DNA of 64,000 nucleotides from Gigantopelta aegis (Eukaryota; Mollusca; Gastropoda; Neomphalida; Peltospiridae). Of the stretch, positions 18,018-29,000 are shown in pieces. The DNA lies in assembly GCF_016097555.1 (NCBI RefSeq), contig NC_054704.1:31183959-31247958 (forward strand), read 5' to 3'. The stretch's first letter is position 1. Each line of letters starts with the position of its first letter. Below the pieces are notes generated by a model. That model was given only the letters and a program-made list of their open reading frames with translations. It was not told where the DNA came from and did no database searches. The translations under genes were made by a program, and so were the position numbers.

Positions 18018-18900
18018 TTAGGTGAAATAAATTAGTGGTTGTGTTGCCTGTGCGCCAGTTGGCGCAATCATCGGCAAATAGTGCTGTGTTTAATGGCGTG
18101 GTCGTTTTTGTTTTTCCTTTAGCATTAAGTGCTTTAGTTATGTCATTAATAAAAATTTTGAATTAGGTTGGTGAGAGGACTGAACCTTGTGGTATGCCAT
18201 TAATTATTTCAGTTCTATCTGAATAGTGAACGTTAACTCTAACTGAGATTGATCTATTATGGATGAAATTGTTGATAAAATTAAACATATTTCCTTTAAT
18301 ACCGTTACTCTGTAATTTATTTAGTAGACCTTGACGCCATACCATATCAAAAGCTTTTTCAATATCTATGAATATTGCTAAAACCTTACGAGATTTTCGA
18401 AATGCATCATTAATACTATTTTGTAATCTAACTACACATGTATTTGATCTATTGTTGAATGTTTAGTTTTAAATCCGCTCTACATTAGTTATTAGATTAT
18501 TTTCGAGTAGGTAATTGTTGAGTCGTTTATTGATAATAGTTTCTAAGGTTTTGCACATGTGGGACATGAGTGTTATCGGTCTATAACTCCCTAGGAGGGA
18601 ATGGTCTTTTCCCGCTTTAGGGAGACTAAAGCATTCTGCATGTTTCCACACAGTGAGCATTTGACCTGCCCTCCAACTTTGGTTAAAGAGCGATAACACT
18701 ACCTTTAGGGCTAGGTCCGGCATGTGCTTGAGTAATGTGTAACTTATTTGATCAGGCCCGGTGGCAGTACTTTTTTTTAGCTTTAAGAGCTGTTTTTAAT
18801 TCTAACATTGTTATTGGTTTATTAAATTCTAAGTTATCAGTAGTTGGGTGATTTGCTGTTTTAGTATCATTAGTTGGTAGAGAGTTATCTTTCTTAAGTT
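18018..18900 (-). pseudogene. LINE reverse transcriptase, N-terminal and catalytic part
   Basis: Minus-strand pieces give SLPKAGKDHSLLGSYRPITL (18640-18560), KTLETIINKRLN, then a MVWRQGLLNKLQSNGIKG segment, NGIPQGSVLSPT (18190-18163) and LFADDCANW (about 18075-18050), the catalytic FADD box. Motif order is that of LINE RTs. Frameshifts separate the pieces; the segment is cut by the Polinton 30-40 bp after FADD. Confidence 0.8.
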
Positions 18901-19300
18901 TCTCAAAACATTATTTAGGAAAATTTTCGTTGCTACTGTTTTTACTGAAAGTTTTACTGAGAAGGTCGGCCTTTTGTTTATTAGTAGTTGCTGTTTTATG
19001 TTTTTGAAGCACTGTGGAATTAGCGTGTTGTCCTTGAATAGACTTAATTTTTTTCCACATTTCTCTAATAGATGTTGTATTGTTAATTTCACTGCAAAAT
19101 TTATGCCAGCTGGCTTGTTTAGCATTGATGATAAGCTTACCTACTTCGTTTTTGGATATTTTATATTTAATGTGATAGTCTTGTTTCTCTGGTTTTTTTA
19201 TAAAGTTTACGCATCCTGTTCCTAAAGCTGCATTTGGATTTAATTTCGTCCGTCCACCAGTTAACTGGTCTATTTTTATTGAAGGGTTTAGTTTTATGAA
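18901..19300 (-). other. LINE linker between endonuclease and RT
   Basis: Minus-strand fragments (for example 19125-18901) are Lys/Thr-rich helices with no named motif and several frame breaks. The position matches the endonuclease-RT linker. Confidence 0.45.
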
Positions 19301-20200
19301 TATTCTTTTCAGCTATTTCTATTATTTTATTAATAAGTTTATTAGTGGCGTCGTCAATGTTTAGGCTATTTTCTAACTTAATTTTGCTACAGTTGCTTGT
19401 AAAGCCAGCCCAGTTAGCTTTACTAAATTTAAATTTAGGTATAAATTTTTCTTCTTCTGTATAAGAGGTATTACATTTTTAGCTGGTTAAAATGGGGAGG
19501 TGGTCGCTGTCGAGAGCTTCTATCACCTCCCATTGAGCGTTTGCACCTATATTGTTAGAGGTGATAGTTAGGGGTCGATGACGGATGTGCCTAGATAATC
19601 GTGGATAAAAGTAGTACTGCCATCGTTGAGACATACTAGATTGTGTGTATTGATGAATTCCTCTAGTATGTCTCCCTGTGCATCAGAGTGCAGACCTCCC
19701 CACAGTGTGCTATGACAATTAAAATTGTCTACAAGAATTAAGTCATTGTTTGAGTTTATGAGTTTATTGTAATCTCTTAACATTAGTTGATTATGGGCTG
19801 TAAACATTGATGACATCAAAAGGCATTTTATCGTTTTGTATAGTAAGTCCTAGGACTTCTAAGTTTGTATTAATAGAATTGTATTTAATTTCAGTATGAG
19901 GTATGGTATTTTTAATTAATGTGGCTATTCCACCTCTGGTGCTGTTATCTCTATTTTTATAGTAACTAGTATATCCTGGAATGTTAAATACTTTTTATTA
20001 TTATTTTTAGTGCCGATTCCTAGCCATGTTTCTTGTAGGCAAATTATATCTGGCTTAATGTTGCTAGTGCTAATTAGTTGAATGAGTTTAGCACCATGTC
20101 CCATTGAATGGAGGCCTTTAGCGTTCCTTTGGAGAATGCTATGGCCCTTTTTTACTGTGTTGATATTATTAGTGGGGGCATGTGGAGACGTATCTCCCAT
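19301..20200 (-). pseudogene. LINE APE-type endonuclease
   Basis: From an ATG at 20200: ILQRNAKGLHS (first strand), then KPDIICLQETWLG with the catalytic Glu, and later NNDLILVDNFNCHSTLWG, in which the usual GDFNAH-type motif is altered (D-N-F-N). Frameshifts occur near 19925 and 19830 and there is a stop at 19568. Family role: nicking the target DNA to prime reverse transcription. Confidence 0.75.
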
Positions 20201-20243
20201 TACGCAGGCCCGAAATTATGGTTGATGATGTTTAGTTTTAGCT

Positions 20244-22349
20244 TTAGTTTTTAGAGGTTACCAGGCTGGATTTAATATTAAACATTTCCTGAACTAGTTG
20301 TTCGATGATAGTTTTGAGTTTTCTAAGCTGAGTTTGGTCAGTAGTTTTAAGTTTGTCGGCATATGTTATTGAATGAGTTACTGTTTCTGGTTTAGAAAAA
20401 GGTCTGCTTTGCTTAGTTTGACTAACTTGGTTTAGTTTGTTGTTAAGTTGTCGAAGAGCCCTCTGGTAGATGTGGCACCTGGGGTCATGTGCCATGTGCC
20501 ATGTGCCATGTGCCTACTAAGACAGTTTGCACATTGTATCGGTTGGATGTTTTTGACCACATTGGCTACAAGTAGGAGGTTCCCTATAATGTCGGCATTT
20601 TGCAGCCCTGTGCCCCCCCCTGTTGGCATTTGCTTGGCTTCCTTTCAAATGGAAGAAGCTGATGTTGGCGACCATTGATGATGATGTGTATGTCGCCGGT
20701 GGTGGTGGTTGATATAAGAACATATTCATTTGACCATGTGGTGGCATTGTCAATCTCAAGGTGGGGGTTATCAGTTTTGAGAGTGTCTAGAGCTGTGGCC
20801 TGAGGTGGAAGTGGGTGAAGTTTGGCTAGCCACTTGTTGGTAAGGTTCAGTGGAGCGGTTAGGTTGGAATGGGTGTTAGTTGGTGGGGTAGGGGTGGGTT
20901 GGCTTGGTGATTGGCTGTGCTGTTGTGGCTGGTGCTTCAAGCTACCAGTGGCCTTGATGGTCACCTCTTTATAAAATGGTCCAGGGGACAGTGAGGTGGT
21001 GTTGTTAGTGGGTGGGTTCACTACCTTATTGGGCACTTTGACTGGTTATCTTGACTCTTTTTTTTCTGGTTGAGATGGTTTGTTTATTTTAGTTTTGACA
21101 AAGGATACAGCTGTCAGTGGTTTGGTGTGTTTTATTGGGCTCCTAACTTTTCTATTGCAAATTTTCCTTGATGGTCACCTTTTTATAAAATGGTCCAGGG
21201 GACAGTGAGGTGGTGTTGTTAGTGGGTGGGTTCACTACCTTATTGGGCACTTTGACTGGTTATCTTGACTCTTTTTTTTCTGGTTGAGATGGTTTGTTTA
21301 TTTTAGTTTTGACAAAGAATACAGCTGTCAGTGGTTTGGTGTGTTTTATTGGGCTCCTAACTTTTCTATTGCAAATTTTCTTGTTAGCAACTACTCTGAA
21401 CAAGGGACTGGCTTTTTTACCTGAGTTGGAGTCGTTTTGATGGTTCGGCTTGCTACCTGTTGCACCAGGTTGCTTAGTGGCAGACCTCATGTTGTCTGTT
21501 TCGTCAGTACCGGCTTGTTTACCGAAGGTGAACGGTATCTTGCCGGTGGATGTCGCACCTTCTGTTAGGCCTGCACTGTCCGCTCTGATGATTTGACAGC
21601 TGCAAGTTGCAGGTGTCTTTGCAGTTTGGTTCGCCTGAGTGGCTTTGTGGACCAGCGTGTTTCCTTCTTTGTTTTTTGCTTGCTGGGGATTTGTTAATTT
21701 GGCTTTTTATGGTTGAGTGAATACTCTGGCTAGCTGCTTTGCTTTGTTTGAAATAGTTTTTACCTAAGGCTTTATCCACCTGTTTTGGTTTCGCTCTGGT
21801 GAACATGTCCCAGTTTACTGGAGACTCGCAACGTGAGAAATTTAGCCTTTTTGTTGGCACGGATGGGTCCTGGTTTTTTGTCACTGCCTAACACTTGAAA
21901 CCTATTTTTAACCACCACCTCGGGGTGGATATCTGATTCAATGTCACTATTCTCGGGGTTGATTTCTTGACTGAGGTTGGGTGAGCCCTTTCGTTTGGAA
22001 GAGCTGCGGGGGGTATTTGTACCGGTTTTAGAAACTGATTTTACTGCTAGGTTGAAGGCATGGGAAATGGCATTGATTTGAGAGTTTGTGGACACAAACT
22101 CCACGTCTGGGTCAACGTCCTGGTTGTTAGCTGACCCTACGACAGGCACCTCCGCTTCGGTGTTGTGTGGGTCAGTGGTCATGTTGGTGGTCATAGTCAT
22201 GGGTGTTGGTGGGGGGGGGGGGACCTAGGTGAGTCAGTTGATGTCTTGTCATTTGTGGTCTCTATTTCAAGCCTTATTTCGCAATTTTCAGGCATGGTTG
22301 GGTTAGTCCCATTATCTTGACTAACTATATTCTCTGTTAATGTTTCCAT
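20244..22349 (-). pseudogene. LINE ORF1 (gag-like, zinc knuckles)
   Basis: Likely start ATG at 22349. A C-homopolymer at 22209-22220 breaks the frame before the 22200 ORF. The protein is Ser/Thr/Pro-rich, with basic tracts, then a folded segment with HPLPPQATALDTLK and EYVLISTTTTGDIHI. Zinc knuckles follow (CRHYREPPTCSQCGQKHPTD, then CANCLSRHMAHG). It ends in a helix (LRKLKTIIEQLVQEMF). At least five frame breaks and a 215-bp internal duplication are present. Family role: RNA binding. Confidence 0.65.
20952..21380 (-). repeat. 215-bp tandem duplication in LINE ORF1
   Basis: The block starting CCTTGATGGTCACCT at 20952 repeats at 21167 with near identity, both ending near GCAAATTTTC. It repeats part of ORF1 and shifts the frame. 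Confidence 0.88.
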
Positions 22350-22609
22350 TGTTTGACTGGTTTAAGACTAGGCTAGACTAAAAATTTGGTGTATTTAAAA
22401 ACAGGCTAATTAATTATCCTACAGTCAATTGCAAAAGTAATGTACACACAAGTAGTCAGAAAAAAACAAGTAGATACTACAGGTCAAGACTGAAATCAAA
22501 TTAATACAGAGTATGGATGCAAAATGACTATTAGGAAAAAATTAAATCACCAACTTTACTCCTTTGTTCAAGAGCGGCTCCTAAGTGGTGTGAGGACGAC
22601 CTAACAATG
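22350..22609 (-). other. LINE 5' UTR
   Basis: Non-coding sequence between the probable ORF1 start and the target duplication GGTCCAGTTC at 22610-22619. Confidence 0.55.
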
Positions 22610-22720
22610 GGTCCAGTTCTCAGAGATTGCACTTTTATATTGATGCCAGCAACTGTGGGTTTGGGGCTCTGGACATTCATGGTTTTGTGATCAGACAGAC
22701 CTTACTAGTCGATAAACAAA
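22610..22720 (+). pseudogene. DIRS-like RNase H, third segment
   Basis: Directly after the LINE target duplication the plus strand reads SQRLHFYIDASNCGFGALDI, the opening of the RNase H domain expected after the segment ending at 9614, in the same frame. Similarity fades after about 22720, so the element is truncated here. Confidence 0.78.
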
Positions 22721-22892
22721 CGTGTAGTACGCGCAAAGTGAATGTGAAACTGACTCTCCAGTTACTTATTCGATATTGAATAAGGAATGAAGAAAGAGGA
22801 ACAAGTAACCAACTTCACAGAGGTCGACACATTTTTATTTTGCAAAGGGAACCATGCAGTGTCGTTTTGGTGTCTCATGCGCCATTTCAATC
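22721..22892 (+). promoter_or_regulatory. Probable TPR promoter and 5' UTR
   Basis: About 170 bp separate the end of the nested transposons from the TPR start codon. An upstream ATG at 22854 is in frame with 22893 but would add 13 residues. No TATA box is evident. The close abutment means distal promoter sequence has been displaced by the 16-kb insertion cluster; effect on expression is unknown. Confidence 0.35.
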
Positions 22893-23048
22893 ATGGCGAG
22901 GTCCAGTGATGTTTCAAATGTTTTGGAAAATGAGGAATTTAAGTTGCTGTCAACTACATTTAAAGAAACTATTGAATGCTTTATAGCATCAAAAAATTTG
23001 AGGTTGACGAATTTAAAACGAAATACGATCGCCTTTTAATAAATTCCG
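22893..23048 (+). CDS. TPR: TPR exon 1 (start codon, one frameshift)
   Basis: Starts [16 protein letters not shown] and continues [18 protein letters not shown]. After a six-A run at 22991-22996 the frame shifts to [16 protein letters not shown]. This matches the pattern of the vertebrate N-terminus and ends in phase 1 at CCG|GTAGTG. One missing A in the run would explain the break, so sequencing error is likely. Confidence 0.85.
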
Positions 23049-26000
23049 GTAGTGGTCCTAATGAATGTAAAGATTGTCAATACCAGCGGAAGTATATCCT
23101 AGACCTATCGAAAACTGTGTCAAGTGATAACACGTTGCTACTCTTGCGTTGAACCTTCTGCTTATGTTGTCTTGTTATGTCGGACTTGCAATCCTTTCCT
23201 GTGTTCTGTTTATTGAGTCATTCTCCATTAACTGTAGCAACTGTAGAAAATAGTTGTCACAGCACTTTGACCTCTGATTGTACAGTAATAATTAAATGTA
23301 TTATAAAATAAACACTATTTTTGAGTTGTGTTCATTTCCTGTACTTTTGATTCATTATTGAACCTGCCATTACTCTCCTTTCCCTCCAAAAGGACCGTGG
23401 GAAATGCCGACGCTTAAAAATACCCATGTCGCAAATGAGGATCAGCATAAAACGGGCATCACAAATACATGATTGTTACCTCTAAAGTATGTTTTATACT
23501 CGGGTAAACACAACAGCATGGCACCTTTTCAAAATGTGTCTACTCTGCTTAAAATCATCTTAAATTATGGAATATTCATGTCACAAATTCTCGGTCACGT
23601 ACGTTATCCAATTTGAAAGAGCAAACTACGTAGGCCTGACGGTCTAGATCGATTGGGATTATAGACTAAATCCTGGTAAATATACTTAATTATGTGTATC
23701 TGTTTATCCTTCCTCTGAAAATGTACGTTAGAGATGCAGAAAGACAATTAATCCATAATACTGGAGCATGTCTGTATGGGTGTCACGTATGAACACAAAA
23801 GTAGACACTCGAGCGCATTAATACATAGTTTGGCTTGGAGATGTACAAGGGCGCAAGCAGAGAAAGGATGATAAAATGTAGTACAGGCCCTTCTTACTAC
23901 AAATGGCACGTACGAAACTGTTACGTACGTTATCCGACATCCATCAATCTGCGTTCCAGGCTGAATCAACATTTTAGATACAACATCGACGGGCAAAATT
24001 GTCGTCTGCATGGCGCACATGTTTGGACCCCGATTTTATGCTTAAATACATCATGTATTCTACAGATTCATTGAATATTTCTGCATGTACTGATAGTTCA
24101 GTAAAGAATCAAGGTTTGAAAAAAATAAGCCCCGAAATACATTGTAATGCAGTAATGGTTACTTATGACTTTGCAAACACGTGGTGGTCCATATAAAATA
24201 CGAACACAAACGGACGGAACGTAGATATCGTGCGTGACATTTGAGATATCGTACGTGACACTTTTGGCTATAGATATTTATTTCGTTATTGGCTATGAAA
24301 CTGAAACATCAACTGTCTATACTTCTGGTCATTTTATAGAATGATACCCCTACATCATGTCCATGGCCAATTTCAACCTGTGGTCTTGTTTTCCTAGGTT
24401 GCCTACAACTTCGTTCATTACTGGACAGATAGTCCAACTTCACAATATCGCAAAAAATCCATCTTCCAGATAGTTGCAAACAGATCCTGATGTTTCGCAT
24501 CTAGGGCCCTGTGGAATTACTTCGAAGCAGGCCATGGGAAGGGAGTCTGTGACGGGCTTGGTCGAACAGTAAAACGACTCGCTGATGATGCAGTCAAGAG
24601 GGAAGTGACAGTCATCCAAGACCTGCGGGATTTCTTTGCATGGACGCAAACTCTGGACAGTGAAATGAACTTTCTCCAAATCCGAATGTGTCCTTGCAAG
24701 GGAAGAACTTGAAACCCTATGCAAGAACATATGTTCCATCGGTGGCACGATGAAACTTCATGCTGTGTATGGCCAATTTGATGATCAGATTAAAGTTGCT
24801 CAACTCTCGTGTTACTGCGAACGTTGCTTTGATACTGGTACGATGTATTGCGGGTGCGATTCGTGGGATCATCGTGTCATTGAGAGCAAGTCTAGGAAGG
24901 CCACCACAACCAGAGAAGATCCGGCATCAAACCTCGTCACTGCAACCACCGTGAAGACATGAACTAACCCTCCCCCCCCACCCATCCGCTGCGACAGCAT
25001 CTCAAAGTAGCCCTGCCGTGGAGGTCACACAAACTACCACTCCTCCAGTCATGCCCTGCCGTGGAGACCGTGCGTCCCCACTCCTGTTCATCCCACTGCC
25101 TATTTGAACAAATGGGTGATAGTACTGTACAATGGCAACCACTATCCTGGAATGGTACAAGCCGTAGATGAGGACAACTTGGAAATGAAGGCAATTTGGA
25201 GGGGGGGGGGGGGGGGGGACAGGTGGAACTCTTCCAGGAATATTACTGTATACTGTATTACTGTATACATGTATATGAATCATTACAGGGCATAAAAACT
25301 GGCACGCACGATTTTGTCGTTCGTCTGTCTGTTATAAATCCAAAACCCATATCGACATGAGTTTGACCCCTACCCCCTTTCAGTGGTTAGGTATTTTTTA
25401 GGTATAGGTATAGGGTTAGGGTTAGTCTTTAGAGCCTTTGATATAGAGGGGGACGAGTCGAACTCTTTTTCCAATATACGATGGATCGTTCGTGCAAAAG
25501 CGGTAATCGTTCGTCAGAAAAATTTAAAACAAATTTATCATTGTTGTTGGAAGAAAATAATCCCACATTGCCGGTGTGAGAAAAATACAATGTAGTATCC
25601 ATTTCAAATCGGCATGGCAGTCGGCGCTGTGTTTATAAGGACCATACATTTTTGGCAAGTATCTGTAAAGAGAGTTTTGCCAGGAGACGCCGTGACAATC
25701 ATGTGACTTCAATAACAAAATAGCAGTACAGCTGAGAACAGACAGAAATAGTTTGTAAAAATAAGATTTCTTTCAAATAAGTCTTCGAAAATCATAGAAA
25801 AAAGGTATTAAGAAATGTGCCGTGTTTATGACAGGGTAAAGTTCGATCTTGCTTGCTTTGCTCATTTTAACCTTATTTTTACGAACATTTCTGTGAATGT
25901 AACAGACATTTGTTTACTTTCTCCATGCAAAAATCAACGATGTCAGAAATTTTCAAATGTACATATTGTTGAGCACAAACGACGAAACCACCGAAACAGG

Positions 26001-29000
26001 ACCATGGACGATTCTCGTTGCCGTGAATGGCATTTTACATAATTTTTAATTTCCAATGTATCTTAAACTGACATTAATAATTTTTTGTTAAATTATATCG
26101 AGGTTTTAAAATGTCTGACAAATATCATTTACAGATCAATATCATATTTGTTTAAGCCTACATTGAATTGTTTAAATATTAACAAAAAATCATCCTCAAA
26201 AGAGGTCGAAAAAGATTTTAACACGTGTCGATTTTCAATGTATCTGTCGGGTTGGGACAAACAAACCTAATTTTTATTTTTGAAAATCGCTCATCTTAGA
26301 TTCCCGTTGGAATATTTTTGCCAATTAACCTTTTCATTTGTATCTGAAAAAAATCATTTGTGTAAACACTAAAACCACACAATCGACATATTGGTTGTCT
26401 GAAAAATTGAAATTTTATGCCCTGCATAATGATTCTCATTTACTGAAAGAAATACTTTAATATTTATTGGTTAATTTTTATGGGTCAGCTTATAAAAAAA
26501 CCCAATTCAGGGCTTAAAATTAGGGTCTCGACTTACAGGCAAAGATATACAGTATATTGAAATCTTTGTTAAAGTATAACATTAAAACTTTGACTGGTTC
26601 ACCAAAATTAATGCCCCTGAATGACAGACTAACAATATCTAGTTTAACTACATATATCAACTTTTTTGTACCAGATACTGAGAGGCAAAATAAGGAGCAG
26701 GTAGACTAATGAATCTTTTTTCTAGTTTTAATGTTCACCCAGTGAGAACACTGCTTATCAAATATTGTGCATTTTGAGCAGCATTTGCTACCTTCCTCAG
26801 GCTGTCTGTTTCAAACCAAGTTCTGCTTAAAAGGCATTCTCATTGTGCGGTTAGTCGCACTAACTTGTCGCATGCCATCGAATCGTACTGTATTGCTTTA
26901 AGGGGCGTTCTCATTGTGCGATTAGTCGCACTAACTTGTCGCATGCCATCGAATCGTACTGTATTGCTTTAAGGGGCGTTCTCATTATGCGATTAGTCGC
27001 ACTAACTTGTCGCATGCCATCGAATCGTACTGTATTGCTTTAAGGGGCGTTCTCATTATGCGATTAGTCGCACTAACTTGTCGCATGCCATCGAATCGTA
27101 CTGTATTGCTTTAAGGGGCGTTCTCATTATGCGATTAGTCGCACTAACTTGTCGCATGCCATCGAATCGTACTGTATTGCTTTAAGGGGCATTCTCATTA
27201 TGCGATTAGTCGCACTAACTTGTCGCATGCCATCGAATCGTACTGTATTGCTTTAAGGGGCGTTCTCATTATGCGATTAGTCGCACTAACTTGTCGCATG
27301 CCATCGAATCGTACTGTATTGCTTTAAGGGGCGTTCTCATTGTGCGATTAGTCGCACTAACTTGTCGCATGCCATCGAATCGTACTGTATTGCTTTAAGG
27401 GGCATTCTCATGATGCGATTAGTCGCACTAACTTGTCGCATGCCATCGAATCGTACTGTATTGCTTTAAGGGGCATTCTCATTATGCGATTAGTCGCACT
27501 AACTTGTCGCATGCCATCGAATCGTACTGTATTGCTTTAAGGGGCATTCTCATTATGCGATTAGTCGCACTAACTTGTCGCATGCCATCGAATCGTACTG
27601 TATTGCTTTAAGGGGCATTCTCATTATGCGATTAGTCGCACTAACTTGTCGCATGCCATCGAATCGTACTGTATTGCTTTAAGGGGCATTCTCATTATGC
27701 GATTAGTCGCACTAACTTGTCGCATGCCATCGAATCGTACTGTATTACTTTAAGGGGCATTCTCATTATGCGATTAGTCGCACTAACTTGTCGCATGCCA
27801 TCGAATCGTACTGTATTGCTTTAAGGGGCATTCTCATGATGCGATTAGTCGCACTAACTTGTCGCATGCCATCGAATCGTACTGTATTGCTTTAAGGGGC
27901 ATTCTCATGATGCGATTAGTCGCACTAACTTGTCGCATGCCATCGAATCGTACTGTATTGCTTTAAGGGGCATTCTCATGATGCGATTAGTCGCACTAAC
28001 TTGTCGCATGCCATCGAATCGTACTGTATTGCTTTAAGGGGCATTCTCATTATGCGATTAGTCGCACTAACTTGTCGCATGCCATCGAATCGTACTGTAT
28101 TGCTTTAAGGGGCGTTCTCATTATGCGATTAGTCGCACTAACTTGTCGCATGCCATCGAATCGTACTGTATTGCTTTAAGGGGCGTTCTCATTATGCGAT
28201 TAGTCGCACTAACTTGTCGCATGCCATCGAATCGTACTGTGAGAACACCTAAATCGGAAAGACATTAGTCTTATACGACAAGTCATGTCGCAGTCGTATC
28301 GATTAGAACATGTCCTATGTCTCATGACAAATCGTAAGCTCTCGGCCAAACAAATCATATTCAAGTTCAACCGTTCAGTTTTGTTACCTTGCATTTTTGT
28401 TGCTGTTAACTTTAAATAACATGACAAAACCATAAAACCCATTATTGTCCAGATGTGGTCAATAATTGTTTCTTACATAATGCCATCAGTAAATTTTCTA
28501 CATTCATGTTTTCTTTGTTTCAGCTTTATTTGATGTCAGTGAAACTTATGACATCTTCCCACACATACAATTTGAGTCGCTACAACAAATCACATGCAAT
28601 AAGTCAGTGCAACAAATTGCATAATTAGAATGCCACTTTACCTACAATTTAAAAATATTTTTCAGGTCCCCATTAATAATTTTATCAATGTTACTCTATT
28701 TTAAAAACTGTTTTACAATAATACTTTAATTGTCAATTGAAAAAACTTTTTAGCAGTGCTAAAAAATATGGCGAACTGATAGTCAAAAATGAAATAAAAT
28801 CCAAAATCTGATACAATCAAGTAAAAATTACAAGTGGCCCTAATGACTCAGGTTATTTGGTACACGTATTGTCAAGTATAGAAGCACAAAGGCATCACAA
28901 CAAACCATCTGTTAAGAGAAAAAAACTATTATTCTAATAAATAAACTTACAAACAATAACTTGTAAAGTTAAACATAACAACTTGTAAAAAATTTACATT

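Larger units (their letters stand above)
9615..22609 (-). mobile_element. Non-LTR retrotransposon (I-type, with RNase H), interrupted by a Polinton
   Basis: Minus-strand order from 22609 to 9615 is: 5' UTR, ORF1 with zinc knuckles, APE-type endonuclease, reverse transcriptase, RNase H, 3' UTR and a TGACC-repeat tail. A 10-bp target duplication GGTCCAGTTC flanks it at 9605-9614 and 22610-22619. Without the Polinton it is about 7.5 kb, so it is essentially full length. All frames carry frameshifts, so it is dead. APE endonuclease plus RNase H after RT suggests the I/Nimb group; the exact clade is inference. Confidence 0.88.
6231..22720 (+). mobile_element. DIRS-like retroelement (outermost host of the nest)
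   Basis: Three separated pieces (about 6231-8404, 9464-9614, 22610-22720) form one interrupted element carrying gag-like, CCCH-finger and reverse transcriptase/RNase H sequence. The gaps are a solo LTR (8405-9463) and a LINE with its own passenger (9615-22609). Across both junctions the RT frame continues once one copy of the target duplication is dropped. It is truncated within RNase H near 22720, about 170 bp before the TPR start codon, so no recombinase domain is visible. Assignment to DIRS/YR elements rests on the RT wording (for example PFGLIPEKEPNEYRLIH) and on the gag type. Confidence 0.75.

Noticed and set aside
25411..25432. Interstitial telomere (TTAGGG)n
   Set aside because: Only about two units of GGTTAG, too short to distinguish from chance; a similar short run lies near 53710.
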